DNA of 64,000 nt from Erythrobacter sp. JK5 (GCF_018205975.1 NZ_CP073577.1:1426001-1490000); one strand, 5' to 3'; positions 16,231 through 25,925 are shown, numbered from the stretch's first letter. Made by a program: numbers and translations. The notes: generated by a model not told the origin, from the sequence alone.

Positions 16231-16715
16231 TCAGCATCGAGAATCAGATTGCCGCGATGGCCGAGCGCTGGCCCGGCTTCAAGGTCATCGAGCGCGCCGA
16301 TCGATACGCTGTCTGGCAGGGACGTCTGCAACCTCTCCAGCGCTTTTACACGGTTCGGATCGGCTATCGTGTGCCGTTGGCGATCGAGGCCTTCTCGCTG
16401 CTGCAGGTTCAACCGCGCGTTCAGATTCTCGATCCCGTTCTCGAACGGCATTCAGACTATGAGGAAGGCCCTGTCCCCCACGTCTATGTGAACCGCGACG
16501 AACCAAGGCTGCCTTATCTCTGCCTGTTCGACGCCTATAATCGCGAGTGGACTCCGAGCGATCTGCTCGCCGAGACGACGGTGCCGTGGAGTTCGCGCTA
16601 CCTCTTCTTCTATGAGGGTTGGCTCGCGACTAAGTCATGGCGCGGCGGCGGTCGGCACCCGACACGAGAGGAGCAAGATGGCATTGCAAACAAAAAGGCC
16701 ATCGCGGCGGTCTGA
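16215..16715 (+). CDS. E2-like conjugation protein of short type II CBASS
   Basis: The 166-residue protein has the pattern of the stand-alone bacterial E2 enzymes found with CD-NTases: PHVYVNRDEPRLPYLCLFD with the candidate catalytic cysteine C103, then EWTPSDLLAETTVPWSSRYL, FYEGWLATKSWRGGGRHP. There is no E1 adenylation domain and no JAB peptidase, so this is the short (E2-only) type II layout. In studied systems the E2 links covalently to the CD-NTase C-terminus and controls its activity. The gene overlaps the CD-NTase by 16 bases and the patatin start by 38 bases, showing tight coupling. Confidence rests on the LCLFD and WRGGGRHP blocks. Confidence 0.85.
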   Translation: MHPGLISIENQIAAMAERWPGFKVIERADRYAVWQGRLQPLQRFYTVRIGYRVPLAIEAFSLLQVQPRVQILDPVLERHSDYEEGPVPHVYVNRDEPRLPYLCLFDAYNREWTPSDLLAETTVPWSSRYLFFYEGWLATKSWRGGGRHPTREEQDGIANKKAIAAV

Positions 16716-17738
16716 CGGCACATTAGTCGAGCAGCGGGTGCAATTGCCCTGGCCTACCGACAAGCCCTTCCGCATTCTCTCGATCGACGGCGGCGGGATT
16801 CGCGGCATCCTGCCGGCTGCTCTTTTGGCAGAGTTTGAATCTCGCCACTTGGATGGCCGCTCGGCAGGCGAATATTTCGACCTAATCGCCGGGACGTCTA
16901 CAGGTGGTATCATTGCCCTCGGCCTGTCAATTGGAATGCGCGCAAGCGAAATCCTCAAGCTCTACCTCGATCATGGCGAAGCAATATTTCCGCCAATCCG
17001 CCCCCTTTTAGCAGGCTTAAATCGGGCCTTCGCTTTTTCCATTCGTTGACTCGCTACCAGTATGAGCGTGGTCCACTCGAACGCGAGCTACGCAAGCTGT
17101 TCGGCGAGCGGCAAATCGGCGATGCGCACTGCCGTTTGTGCATACCGGCATTCGATGGCTTCACCGAGGTCCACATCTTCAAGACACCGCACCACCCCGA
17201 CTTCAAACTCGACTGGCGCGAGGAAATGGTGACAGCCGCACTCGCAACCTCCGCGGCGCCGACTTTCTTCTCCGTCTATAGGAATGGGGAGCGGCGCTTT
17301 GCCGACGGAGGCGTCTGGGCGAACAATCCTGTTATGGTTGCGCTAGTCGATGCGCTAAGCTGCCATGATCTCAATCGGCGCCAAGTCCAGATTCTGTCGC
17401 TCGGCTGTGGCGAGTCCGAGATGCTTATCTCAGATGATCAGGTCCGGCTCGGCGGACTATGGCACTGGAAAGAGGTCATCTCGTCGGCAATGCGGCTTGC
17501 TAGCCAGAACGCGCTTGGTCAAGCAGGACTTCTCATTGGTCGCGACCAACTCGTGAGAATTGACGCGCCCCTGATGCCTGATAACCCCATCGAGCTCGAC
17601 GATTATTATCGCGCCAAACAAGTTCTGCTTCCACTTGCTGCGCCCTTGGCGAGCACTTTTGACGAGGTTGTTAGCCAGCGCTTTTTCGCAGTGCCTGTCG
17701 ATCCTTATGAAGCATTTCATGGCTCGCGAGCGGGCTAA
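16678..17738 (+). pseudogene. capV: CapV-like patatin phospholipase (CBASS effector), split by a -1 base frameshift
   Basis: CapV-type effectors degrade membrane phospholipid when bound by the cyclic nucleotide, killing the infected cell. The first frame (ATG 16678, ribosome binding site GAGAGGAG) has the oxyanion loop DGGGIRGILPAAL and the nucleophile motif GTSTGG. It then stops at 17049. The second frame (open from upstream; first possible start TTG 17046) has KTPHHPDF and the catalytic aspartate in FADGGVWANNPVM, plus LSLGCGESE and ALGQAGLLIG. The two halves of the Ser-Asp dyad are therefore in different frames. Adding one base, for example to the AAA run at 17019-17021, restores a 353-residue protein of normal CapV size. 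The break could be a sequence error, a mutation, or an inactivated effector. Confidence 0.85.
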
Positions 17739-17818
17739 TGGCCGACTATTCGGTGAGCGAAGCCGAAGCTGACCGAGGGCTTCCAGCCCAAATGCGGCTC
17801 AGATTTTAACATCCAGAT

Positions 17819-17848
17819 GGCGGCCCGTCCCGAGAGGGACGGACCGCC
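17819..17848 (-). terminator. Strong hairpin between CBASS and parB
   Basis: Arms GGCGG-C-CCGTCCC (17819-17831) and GGGACGG-A-CCGCC (17836-17848) with a GAGA loop. The C/A mismatch becomes a G-U pair on the minus strand, so it best suits the parB transcript; it lies 31 bases past the parB stop. No clear T run follows. Confidence 0.6.
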
Positions 17849-17878
17849 TGCCGAGTGACCTGGACCTGTCAGGAGGGG

Positions 17879-19852
17879 TCAGGCTGCCTGCTCGGCAATC
17901 TCGTCAGTTCCTTCGGCGTTGACCGCCTCGTCTCCGTCGTGGTCGGCCAATTCGACTTCTTCAGAATCGTTGAACCGCATGATCGGCGGAACCCAAGCCT
18001 GCGCCCGTTCCTTGACCTCGGGCTCGCCAATGAAGTTGCCCGAGAAGATGCGTTCGGCAGCGCTCGCAAGCTCAGCCTTCTTCGATGCGGCATAACGACT
18101 GACCAGTTCGGGACCGCCGGCGGCGTCGAGCGCTTCGAGCGTGCGCGCCTTAGCCACCCGGTCGAAGTAGTTTTTCGCCGTGGGACGCCACCAATGCGCG
18201 GTCTCGATTTCGAGGAGCGAGCCGAGTGCCTCGTGCATCGGCACCGATCGTTCGCCTTCGCAGGCAAGGCTGGCAACCAGAGTGCGCGAGACGACATGGC
18301 CAAGCCATGCTGAGCGCGCCTCGTCGGAAAGCGCTCGGAATTTCGCGAACCGCTCGACATCGCTTTCACCCGCACGCCAGTTTTCATCGAGCGACCCGGC
18401 GAACTCGGCAAGCGCGGCACTCGCCGGCGCATCCTTCGCCTCGAACCCGGTGATAGGCCCGGACGCGACCGAGCCAACGAGGGTCGACGCTTTCTTGGCG
18501 CGCCAGTCGTGCCCATCGGCATCGGCGAGCGTGAAGACCATGAAGTCGAGCGCTAGTGCCGGGTCGTTGGCGAGATGGATTGCCAGGATGTCGCGGCGCT
18601 GCATTGCGAGTTCGTCGAGCAGGCGCTGGGAAAGCGAGCTCCCCTTGGGCTTAGCCGCACCGCTCTCTTCAATGGCCTCGACCACGCCTTCGTCAGCGAT
18701 GACCTCGGTCTCGGTGTAGAACTGCGGGACCAGGGTCGGCTCGCCATTGCGCGAGAGGACGAGGAAGGCGCCGGCCTCCGGTTTCAGTTCGTCGGCGAGT
18801 ACCGGCGGCCGGTCATTGAGCACGCGCATGGCACGGTCGATCACCACTAGTTCCTTCTCGGCCTTGGCGACCTCGTCCTCGTCGCTGTCCTCGTCTTCGA
18901 GCACAGCGGCGACGCGGTCGTAGTCGGCCTCGAGCTCGCCGAGTTCCTGAGCTTCCTGTTCGGTCATCGGCGCAGGGTCGCAAGGCAGACGGCTCAGACC
19001 TTCGACGAGGTCATGGCTGACGTAGTTGCCAAGGGTCGGGCGCACCCAGGCAAGGCCATATTCGAGCGCGGCCTTTTCTGCGGCTTCGTCCATGGCCTTG
19101 TGCGCGAGGTCCTCGAGCAGCGCGACATCGATCCAGCTCTCGCTGGCATCATCGTCGAACAGTTCGCGCTCGATCCGACCACCTGCGTCGAGATAGGCAT
19201 CGCGTCCGACTAGCACAGCTCGCGGATCGGAACCGCGCACCGTGGCATCGAGCACCATGCGGCGGATCGTGTCGGGCGTGATCTGGTACCAGGCGTGCTG
19301 CAGCTCAGCATAGACATGCGCCTGGCGCTCGACGTCGGAAATCGCGCCGTAGGCCTTGGCCATGTCGAGCGTGATCGTGCCTTCGGCGAGCGCTTCGAAG
19401 ACGCAAGGCGCGAGACTTGCCAGGCGCAGACGCCCTTCGACGAACCGGACGGTGAGGCCGAAGCGGCGCGCCACGTCTTCGGTGGTAGCCCCTGCCTCGA
19501 TGATGGAGGCGAAGGCCTGCGCCTCGTCGGCGGGGTTCATCGCGAGGCGCTGGAAGTTCTCAGCAAGACTGGCTTCGCGCACTTCGCTTTCTTCGCCTTC
19601 GATGACGAGGCAGGTGACCTCGTGGTTCTCGGGCAAGGTGCCCTCTTCGGCCAGCGCCTGCAGCGCGGTGAGACGGCGACCGCCGGCCTCGACTTCGAAC
19701 TTGCCGCGCTTTCCTTTGCGCACGACGAGGTTCTGCAGCAGGCCGCGCGCAGCAATGTCTGCCCGCAGCTGGAGGTCGGCCAGCACGTCGCTCGACTTGC
19801 GAACGTTGCGCGGGCTCGGGACGAGCTTCTTCAAGGGAATCGACTGGATCAT
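17879..19852 (-). CDS. ParB/Spo0J-type nuclease/partition-like protein (element-encoded)
   Basis: The 657-residue protein begins with an N-terminal ParB domain: MIQSIPLKKLVPSPRNVRKS, then VVRKGKRGKFEVEAGGRRL and EASLAENFQRLAMNPADEAQAF, which are the boxes of the CTP-binding ParB core. A helix-turn-helix region (TEDVARRFGLTVRFVEGRLRL) follows at about 135-180. The remaining 400 residues are acidic and specific to this plasmid/ICE subgroup. ATG 19852 is preceded by AGGAGAACACC. No parA is seen nearby, so it may act in element maintenance or regulation rather than in classic segregation. The large upstream helicase gene lies 104 bases away on the same strand. Confidence 0.85.
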   Translation of the reverse strand: MIQSIPLKKLVPSPRNVRKSSDVLADLQLRADIAARGLLQNLVVRKGKRGKFEVEAGGRRLTALQALAEEGTLPENHEVTCLVIEGEESEVREASLAENFQRLAMNPADEAQAFASIIEAGATTEDVARRFGLTVRFVEGRLRLASLAPCVFEALAEGTITLDMAKAYGAISDVERQAHVYAELQHAWYQITPDTIRRMVLDATVRGSDPRAVLVGRDAYLDAGGRIERELFDDDASESWIDVALLEDLAHKAMDEAAEKAALEYGLAWVRPTLGNYVSHDLVEGLSRLPCDPAPMTEQEAQELGELEADYDRVAAVLEDEDSDEDEVAKAEKELVVIDRAMRVLNDRPPVLADELKPEAGAFLVLSRNGEPTLVPQFYTETEVIADEGVVEAIEESGAAKPKGSSLSQRLLDELAMQRRDILAIHLANDPALALDFMVFTLADADGHDWRAKKASTLVGSVASGPITGFEAKDAPASAALAEFAGSLDENWRAGESDVERFAKFRALSDEARSAWLGHVVSRTLVASLACEGERSVPMHEALGSLLEIETAHWWRPTAKNYFDRVAKARTLEALDAAGGPELVSRYAASKKAELASAAERIFSGNFIGEPEVKERAQAWVPPIMRFNDSEEVELADHDGDEAVNAEGTDEIAEQAA

Positions 19853-19956
19853 AGGTGTTCTCCTGATGGATTGAAGGCGCAGGTGAGGATCACGAGGCCC
19901 ACAAGCCCAAAGGGCTCCCTCCACTCTCATTCTGAGAATGGGGTCTGCCCGAGGGA

Positions 19957-22900
19957 TCAGGCGGCAAGCGCGGGAAGGATCAAAGAGGCTTTCGACACCG
20001 GGACGAACAGCCGCGTGCGGTAGCGGATGATCTCGGTGAAGCAGCCCTTGTTCTTGTACCAGTCGAGCCGGTCGGGCGAGAACCCGGTCAGTTCAAGGCG
20101 CTGTTCGCCGCCGACCAGCGAGCGCTTCACAGTCAGGGAGTCGTGGCTTGCGAGGCACAGCGGTTTGCCGCTGGCGAGGACGAGGTCGCCGATCTGCTCT
20201 GCCGATGGTCCGGTAACCCCGGAAAGGCCAAAGGTATCGGCGATTGCAGCGAGATCGACATCGAGCACTTCGCGGCCGATGATCGACTGGCCGTCCTCGG
20301 CAACGAGCCGGGTGACGCGGACATGATCGCCGGGGAGGCGCTTCCAGACCGGGAGCAGCAGTCCGGTGGCGAGATGGACGCGCTCGGTAACCGGTGATTT
20401 GGCCGCCTCTTCTTCCTCGGTCCTCCAGGCGCTGGTGAACGCAGTGACGCCAATTTCTTCCCAGTGGCTCTCACCGAGTGCCTCAAGTGTCCAGTTCGCG
20501 GACTTGAGCGGTCGCAGAAGGCGCCGACGTTCGATCACGGCCCCGTCGTCAGCGATAAGGCGCCGGGCAGGAACCGAGAGGGCGACCTTGCCCGAGCGCG
20601 TATTGCGCATCGGGATAGCGTGCGGGCTGCCGATCTCGTGCATCCGCACCAGGCGCTGCAATCGCAGAGGCCGAAGGTGCCTCGTCATTTCGAGCGAGAC
20701 GAGACGGGTCTCGGCTCCGGTCACGGGATCGGTGCGCAGGAGTTCATCTGCCAGGACATTGAAACGATCAACCCTGACGGTTTCCAGTCCCTGGTCGAGC
20801 GTTCCGGCCTCGCGCGCGGCTTCGATCCGCGCTTCGACGAGACCAAGGTATTCATCAAATATGGCGTTCTGGAGCGCGATCGGCAGCGCGAGAATGCGGT
20901 TGAGCCAACGCTGAATCGTCGGGAGATTGTCGGTCAGCCCGCCATCGGGGTTTTCGAGCCGGAGACCCGTACGCTCGACAAAATTCCCGAAACTCGTGGC
21001 TTCGAGCTTGCCGTCATAGAGCAGCTGGAACCAGCGGCTGAGCGCGTCGCGCGCATAGTCGCTTTCGAGATTGTCGGCCGGGTCGAACAGGTTCTGACCG
21101 CCCGTCTGGCGCTGGCCGCGCGTCAGCGCGCCCAATGCGTCGAGCCTTCGCGCAATGGTTGAGATGAATCGGCGTTCGCCCTTTACGTCGGTGGTTACCG
21201 GCCGAAACAGCGGGGCCGAGGCCTGGTTGGTGCGGTTGGTACGACCAAGACCCTGGATGGCGTTGTCCGCGCGCCAGCCCGGCTCGAGCAGGAAATGAAC
21301 CCTGCGCTGCTGGTTTCGGCAGCCGAGGTCGGCATGATAGGATCGCCCCGTGCCGCCCGCATCCGAGAAGACCAGGATGCGCTTGATCCCTTCCATGAAG
21401 CTTTGGGCTTCGGCGACATTGGCGCTGGGGCTACGCCGTTCGAGGCGCTGCTCACCATCGCGGCCCAGTACAAGCCTGCGGGTCCGGCCCGTGACTTCGG
21501 CCACGGCGTCGGTTCCGAAATGTTCGATAATCGCATCGAGCGCAGTGGCGATGGGCGGCAGTGCGCAAAGCTGTTCGATCAGCGCATCGCGCACAGCAAT
21601 GGCGCGCGGGCAGAAAACGGGATTGCCCTCTCCGTCGCTCATCGCCTCGGAGCGAAGATTGCCGTCCTCGTCGGCGAATACCTGCATCAATCGTATCGGG
21701 AAGCTCTTCGTAAGGTAGTCGATGACGTATTCACGCGGGGACAGATCGATATCGAGAGCTTCGCGTTCTTCCACGGTAAGGTCGGCAAGGCGCCGGTCGA
21801 GCATGGCCTCGGCGGTCGAGACCAGCTGCACGACAACCGAATTCTCTTCGCCAAGCGCTACTTCCATCGCGGGGATCAGGCTCGGCAATTTCATCGAAAG
21901 CAGGAGCTGGGCAAAGAAGCGCTGCTTGGTGCCTTCGAAGATCGATAGCGCCGCAGCCTTGGCATTGCGGTTGAGCGTGTCGCCGCTGTCCTCGTCGACC
22001 ACGCGGGTTGCTTCGAGCGCAGCTTCGAGGTTGCGGTGGATGATCGCCCAGGCATCAGCATAGGCATCGTAGATCCGTACCTGTGCTTCGGTCAGGCTAT
22101 GTTCGAGGATGTCGTACTCGACCCCGGCGAAGGACAGCGCACGGGCAAGATAGAGGCCCTGGGCCTTGAGATCACGGGCGACGAGCTCCATCGCCGCGAC
22201 GCCGCCAGCGCGGATCTCGGTCATGAATGCCTCGTGGGTCGGAAAAGCGGTCTCGGGTCCCCAAAGGCCGAGGCGGGAAGTGTAACCGAGGTTGGCGATA
22301 TCCGAAGCGCCAGTGGCAGACGCGTAAAGCACGCGGGCGCGCGGCAAGTGGTTCTGCAGCCTGACGCCCGCCATCCCTTGTTCAGAGCCCTTGACCTTGC
22401 CGCGGATTGAAGAGCCCCCGAGCGCATTAGCCATCGCATGGGCTTCGTCGAAAGCGATCACGCCGTCGAAATCCTCGCCCGCCCAGGCAAGGATCTGGTC
22501 GAGCCGCGTATCCTCGGCGCGGCCCGAGCGCAGCGTCGGATAGGTGACGAAGAGAATGCCTTCGGACATCGTTACGGGCTGGCCGAGTTTCCAGCGCGAG
22601 AGCGGCTGGAGATCGAGCGGTAGTCCGCCAAGCGCTTCCCAGTCGCGGCGTGCATCTTCGAGCAGCGCCTCGTTCTTGGTGATCCAGACATGCCGGCGCT
22701 CGCCTGCGAGCCAGCGGTCCATGATGACCGCTGCGATCTGCCGTCCCTTGCCCGCTCCGGTCCCGTCGCCAAGGAAGAAGCCCTGCCGGTAGGTGTGCCC
22801 ATCTTCGGACAGCTCCAGCGAGGTGGCTTCCTGGCTGACCTTGAACTGACCTGGAAGATCACGCGAAAATGCCTGGGCAGCGTAAACGAGTGTCTCGCAT

Positions 22901-24204
22901 TGCGCTTCGGACAGCAGGCCATCGGCCTGCCAACCTGCGGGAAGGCGCGGGCAAACATCGGGCTGCGGTGCCGCGACCGAACCCATGGCGACCGATTCCA
23001 CGAGCGGGGTGGGATGGACCGGCGCATCTTCGAAGGCGATGCGGCTGGGCCGGTAAGGCAGGTAGATGCCTGCCTGTTCGGGCACAGGCGCGGGGTCGGC
23101 GAGGACCGAATAGGCAAGGTCGATCGCATTCGCGCTGGCTGCTGGTGTCGCGGCGAACGGCGCCACCGGCCGAACCGGCGCGCTTTGGGTCGAAGTCTTG
23201 CAAACGAGGCGCACTGGCTTGCCGACTGGCAGGCGATGGATGTTGGCGGATGTCTGCGCACGGGGCGGAAGCGCAGTGATAAGCTCGTGGAGCGCGATCA
23301 GGTCGGCAGTATCTCCGGTGATCGCGGGCGAAGCCGCAGTCGGCGTCTTGTCGAACACGACCAGTCGAACGGCAATCCCCGTCCCTGTCCGGCGAAACAT
23401 CTGCTCCAAGCGGACATTGAGCACGAGCGACGTTTCGTCCTGTGCTTTGGCGAAAGCGGAAGCATCGAAGCCTTCGGGCATGATGGCGACTATCCTCGCC
23501 CCATTTGCAGCCACTCGGATCGCACCGCGCAGGTGACGCATGGCGGTCTCACCGTCCTTGCCGCGTTCCTGGCTGCGGGCGAATGGCGGGTTCATCAGCA
23601 CGACCGACGGAACAGGGCCGCGCACCAGGTCGGCGATCAGCTCCCCGTCATACGTGGTGATCGCGGCTGCGGGGAAGATGTGGCCGAGGCAGTCTCGTCT
23701 TGCCGGATCGATCTCGTTGAGGAGCAGCGAAGCGTTCTGGACGCTGCCCCAAAGCGCAAGGGCGCCATTACCGGCGGATGGTTCGAGAAGCGTGTCTTGC
23801 GCAGCAACTGCTGCGGCCTTCGCCATCAGCCAGGCCAGCATTGGCGGGGTCGAGAACTGTTGGAGCTCGACCTGTGCTTCGCTGCGCACGTGCCGCGGCG
23901 GCAAAGCTGCTTCGAGCCAGTCGAACCGCGCTTCGGCTTCGTGTACATTCGTCGCCAGATCGATCCGTGAGGACTCTCGAAGCCAGAGTAGTGCGCCGAT
24001 CTCGACCGCGCTGTTGTAGTCGTCGATCGTCCAGGCACCTCCCCAGTCGAGAACACCGGTCTCTTCGGCGAACAGCCCGGAAATGTCGGTACGGGTAAGA
24101 TGACGACCCGAAGCAAGAAGCGCGGCAACTCGGGTGCCAATGGCATAGGCCAAGGGTATGGACGGCAACTGCTCGCCGGCGGGAAACAGGTCTGATTGAA
24201 ACAT
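19957..24204 (-). CDS. Giant methyltransferase plus strawberry-notch-like helicase
   Basis: This 1415-residue protein has an N-terminal N6-adenine DNA methylase-like domain (about 110-290), with LLEPSAGNGALALWG as the SAM-binding motif and VVLMNPPFARS as the catalytic NPPF motif. A strawberry-notch superfamily-2 helicase follows from about 470: FFLGDGTGAGKGRQIAAVI (Walker A), VIAFDEAHAM (DEAH), ASATGASD, and the late motif IQGLGRTNRTNQ. This domain order resembles anti-restriction proteins such as phage P1 DarB and plasmid homologues. Beside an ArdC gene it is likely to protect the incoming element from host restriction, though DNA processing in transfer is possible. ATG 24204 follows AGGAGG. 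No frameshift is seen. Confidence 0.85.
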   Translation of the reverse strand: MFQSDLFPAGEQLPSIPLAYAIGTRVAALLASGRHLTRTDISGLFAEETGVLDWGGAWTIDDYNSAVEIGALLWLRESSRIDLATNVHEAEARFDWLEAALPPRHVRSEAQVELQQFSTPPMLAWLMAKAAAVAAQDTLLEPSAGNGALALWGSVQNASLLLNEIDPARRDCLGHIFPAAAITTYDGELIADLVRGPVPSVVLMNPPFARSQERGKDGETAMRHLRGAIRVAANGARIVAIMPEGFDASAFAKAQDETSLVLNVRLEQMFRRTGTGIAVRLVVFDKTPTAASPAITGDTADLIALHELITALPPRAQTSANIHRLPVGKPVRLVCKTSTQSAPVRPVAPFAATPAASANAIDLAYSVLADPAPVPEQAGIYLPYRPSRIAFEDAPVHPTPLVESVAMGSVAAPQPDVCPRLPAGWQADGLLSEAQCETLVYAAQAFSRDLPGQFKVSQEATSLELSEDGHTYRQGFFLGDGTGAGKGRQIAAVIMDRWLAGERRHVWITKNEALLEDARRDWEALGGLPLDLQPLSRWKLGQPVTMSEGILFVTYPTLRSGRAEDTRLDQILAWAGEDFDGVIAFDEAHAMANALGGSSIRGKVKGSEQGMAGVRLQNHLPRARVLYASATGASDIANLGYTSRLGLWGPETAFPTHEAFMTEIRAGGVAAMELVARDLKAQGLYLARALSFAGVEYDILEHSLTEAQVRIYDAYADAWAIIHRNLEAALEATRVVDEDSGDTLNRNAKAAALSIFEGTKQRFFAQLLLSMKLPSLIPAMEVALGEENSVVVQLVSTAEAMLDRRLADLTVEEREALDIDLSPREYVIDYLTKSFPIRLMQVFADEDGNLRSEAMSDGEGNPVFCPRAIAVRDALIEQLCALPPIATALDAIIEHFGTDAVAEVTGRTRRLVLGRDGEQRLERRSPSANVAEAQSFMEGIKRILVFSDAGGTGRSYHADLGCRNQQRRVHFLLEPGWRADNAIQGLGRTNRTNQASAPLFRPVTTDVKGERRFISTIARRLDALGALTRGQRQTGGQNLFDPADNLESDYARDALSRWFQLLYDGKLEATSFGNFVERTGLRLENPDGGLTDNLPTIQRWLNRILALPIALQNAIFDEYLGLVEARIEAAREAGTLDQGLETVRVDRFNVLADELLRTDPVTGAETRLVSLEMTRHLRPLRLQRLVRMHEIGSPHAIPMRNTRSGKVALSVPARRLIADDGAVIERRRLLRPLKSANWTLEALGESHWEEIGVTAFTSAWRTEEEEAAKSPVTERVHLATGLLLPVWKRLPGDHVRVTRLVAEDGQSIIGREVLDVDLAAIADTFGLSGVTGPSAEQIGDLVLASGKPLCLASHDSLTVKRSLVGGEQRLELTGFSPDRLDWYKNKGCFTEIIRYRTRLFVPVSKASLILPALAA

Positions 24205-24279
24205 GGCAATTCGTCCTCCTGATGGGGGCATCGGGACACGCCCTCTGCCGGATCAAGAAATCGAGAAGCCCTCTCTCCT

Positions 24280-25194
24280 CTAACGCGCCGCTTTGCGGCG
24301 CAGCCATGCTATGAGTTCATCGTTCCAGTCGGTATCGCTTGGATGTGGCTTGCGGACTTGGATCGTCCGCCCTTCCTGCGCGTAGGCTCCGAGGCCACGC
24401 GAGGCGGCCAGCTCGCCGCCAGCATCATGATCGACGAACAGATGAAGCTCGGTCACACTCTCGGGAATGCTTACGAGACCGAAACGCTCATTCCCAAGGG
24501 TCGCCCAAACGGGAATGCCGGTGAGCGCATAGGCTGACAACGCGCTCTCGATCCCCTCGGCAAGGCCGAGCTTCCCGGAAACCGGAGCAAAGAGACGGAC
24601 AGCAGCTTCACCGAGCGAGCCAAGCGCGCGCTTTGGCTTGTCGAAGGTGGCCTTGGTTGAAGCCTCGGTGGACAAAAACGTGCGGTGGATCGCGATCGGC
24701 CCCTCATCGAGGCTGACCGCCGCAATCATAGCGGGAAGAAAGCGGGCCTGTCCTTTCGGCCCGAGCGGCGTTTGCGGATGAAAGCGAAGAGCTGAAGATG
24801 CGGCCAGGATGCCGCGGCTCTCGAGGTAGGCCTTCGCCGGACTGGCACCCAATGGTTCCGCTTCGCGCCAGATCCTCAACGCTGCTGCCGAGGGTGTGCG
24901 TAGCCTTGTTGGCTCGATCTGATCCTCGGCCGAAGAACCCGAGAAAAACCTGGCCACCTCGAAACCTTCGCGCGCCATTGCGGAAAGCACGCTCTGTTGA
25001 TCGCAGCCCGCAAAGCAATGGAAGAGAATAGCCTTTCGGCCGAGCGTCACGCCGAGCGAAGGTGTGCGGTCATCATGCGCGGGACAGCACGCCATCCCCT
25101 TTGTGCCTGACCATTTGCCCCCTCGGCTTTCGCAGATGTTGCGGGCGGTGTCCTCAAGCGAGGTACGTGACAGGGTTGAATTCGAAACAGGCAT
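24280..25194 (-). CDS. Primase-like protein with zinc ribbon and Toprim domain (DUF7146-type)
   Basis: The 304-residue protein has an N-terminal zinc-binding stretch (ACCPAHDDRTPSLGV followed by LFHCFAGCDQQSV), as in DnaG/CHC2-type primases. A spacer follows, then a C-terminal Toprim domain: LGLAEGIESALSAYALTG holds the catalytic glutamate and LHLFVDHDAGGELAASRG the DxD. It lacks a helicase domain. Such proteins are carried by conjugative elements and phages, and probably prime or process DNA. It lies 75 bases upstream of the methylase-helicase on the same strand. The start MPVSNSTLSRTSLEDTARN precedes the first domain by about 30 residues. Confidence 0.85.
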   Translation of the reverse strand: MPVSNSTLSRTSLEDTARNICESRGGKWSGTKGMACCPAHDDRTPSLGVTLGRKAILFHCFAGCDQQSVLSAMAREGFEVARFFSGSSAEDQIEPTRLRTPSAAALRIWREAEPLGASPAKAYLESRGILAASSALRFHPQTPLGPKGQARFLPAMIAAVSLDEGPIAIHRTFLSTEASTKATFDKPKRALGSLGEAAVRLFAPVSGKLGLAEGIESALSAYALTGIPVWATLGNERFGLVSIPESVTELHLFVDHDAGGELAASRGLGAYAQEGRTIQVRKPHPSDTDWNDELIAWLRRKAAR

Positions 25195-25334
25195 ACCGGC
25201 TCCATCGCCTCACAATTGCCCCCTCCAGACGAACCCCTCTCCTCTCGGATAAACTTGCAAAAAAAACGTTTTCCTACACCCATTTGTTCTATTTATGTTC
25301 TCTTGCGGATCGAGGCAACGTGAAAGGTAATTCA

Positions 25335-25925
25335 ATGCGAATGTCTCTGGTGGCTTGCGGTTGCGGTGCGCTCGCGATTGCGATTTCGGGATCCGCGCAC
25401 GCGCAGGAGTTTCAGGTCTTCGACCATGACCTCGGCACAGTTGAGGTTACAAACGACAAAGGGCGCGCTTTCAACCCGACTGCAATCCACTTGGGCAAGC
25501 CAGATGGCGGCGCGGCCTATATCGATAGAAGCTTCAAGGAAGCCTTGTATGAGCCACTCATCCGGCAAGCTGAAGCGCGATACCAATTGCCGCCTCGACT
25601 GCTTCAGGCCCTGATTTGGCAGGAATCGCGGTTCAACCCGATGGCAATCAGTCCGGCTGGCGCCGCTGGGCTCGCTCAACTCATGCCGGGAACGGCAAGA
25701 GAACTTGGTGTCAGCAATCGCCACGATCCGGCTGAGAACATCGATGGCGGCGCGCGGTATCTGAAGCAGATGCTAGAGCGCTTCGGTGCGATCCATCTCG
25801 CGCTGGCCGCATACAATGCTGGTCCCGGCGCCGTGTCGCGAGCCGGCGGAATACCGAAAAATCGTGAAACACCTGGATATGTGAAGAGCGTTATCGACCG
25901 ATGGATGGCATACGGTTCGATATGA
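25335..25925 (+). CDS. Secreted lytic transglycosylase (SLT domain)
   Basis: The 196-residue protein has a Sec-type signal peptide (MRMSLVACGCGALAIAISGS, probable cleavage after AHA near residue 23) and acts on peptidoglycan in the periplasm. The SLT domain has the catalytic glutamate in QALIWQESRFNPMAISP, followed by GAAGLAQLMPGTARELGV and LALAAYNAGPGAV. ATG 25335 is chosen for its ribosome binding site (AAAGG) and because the signal peptide starts there. It is like the VirB1-type enzymes that open the wall for conjugation, but no other secretion genes are in the window. Its stop overlaps the next start (ATGA). Confidence 0.88.
   Translation: MRMSLVACGCGALAIAISGSAHAQEFQVFDHDLGTVEVTNDKGRAFNPTAIHLGKPDGGAAYIDRSFKEALYEPLIRQAEARYQLPPRLLQALIWQESRFNPMAISPAGAAGLAQLMPGTARELGVSNRHDPAENIDGGARYLKQMLERFGAIHLALAAYNAGPGAVSRAGGIPKNRETPGYVKSVIDRWMAYGSI

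Noticed and set aside
17031..17046. Programmed -1 frameshifting as an explanation of the split patatin
   Set aside because: The T-rich stretch near 17034-17040 does not make a full tandem slippery heptamer in the zero frame, and no clear downstream structure was seen.
22690..23970. A 426-codon plus-strand frame
   Set aside because: It is a shadow of the methylase-helicase gene on the minus strand.
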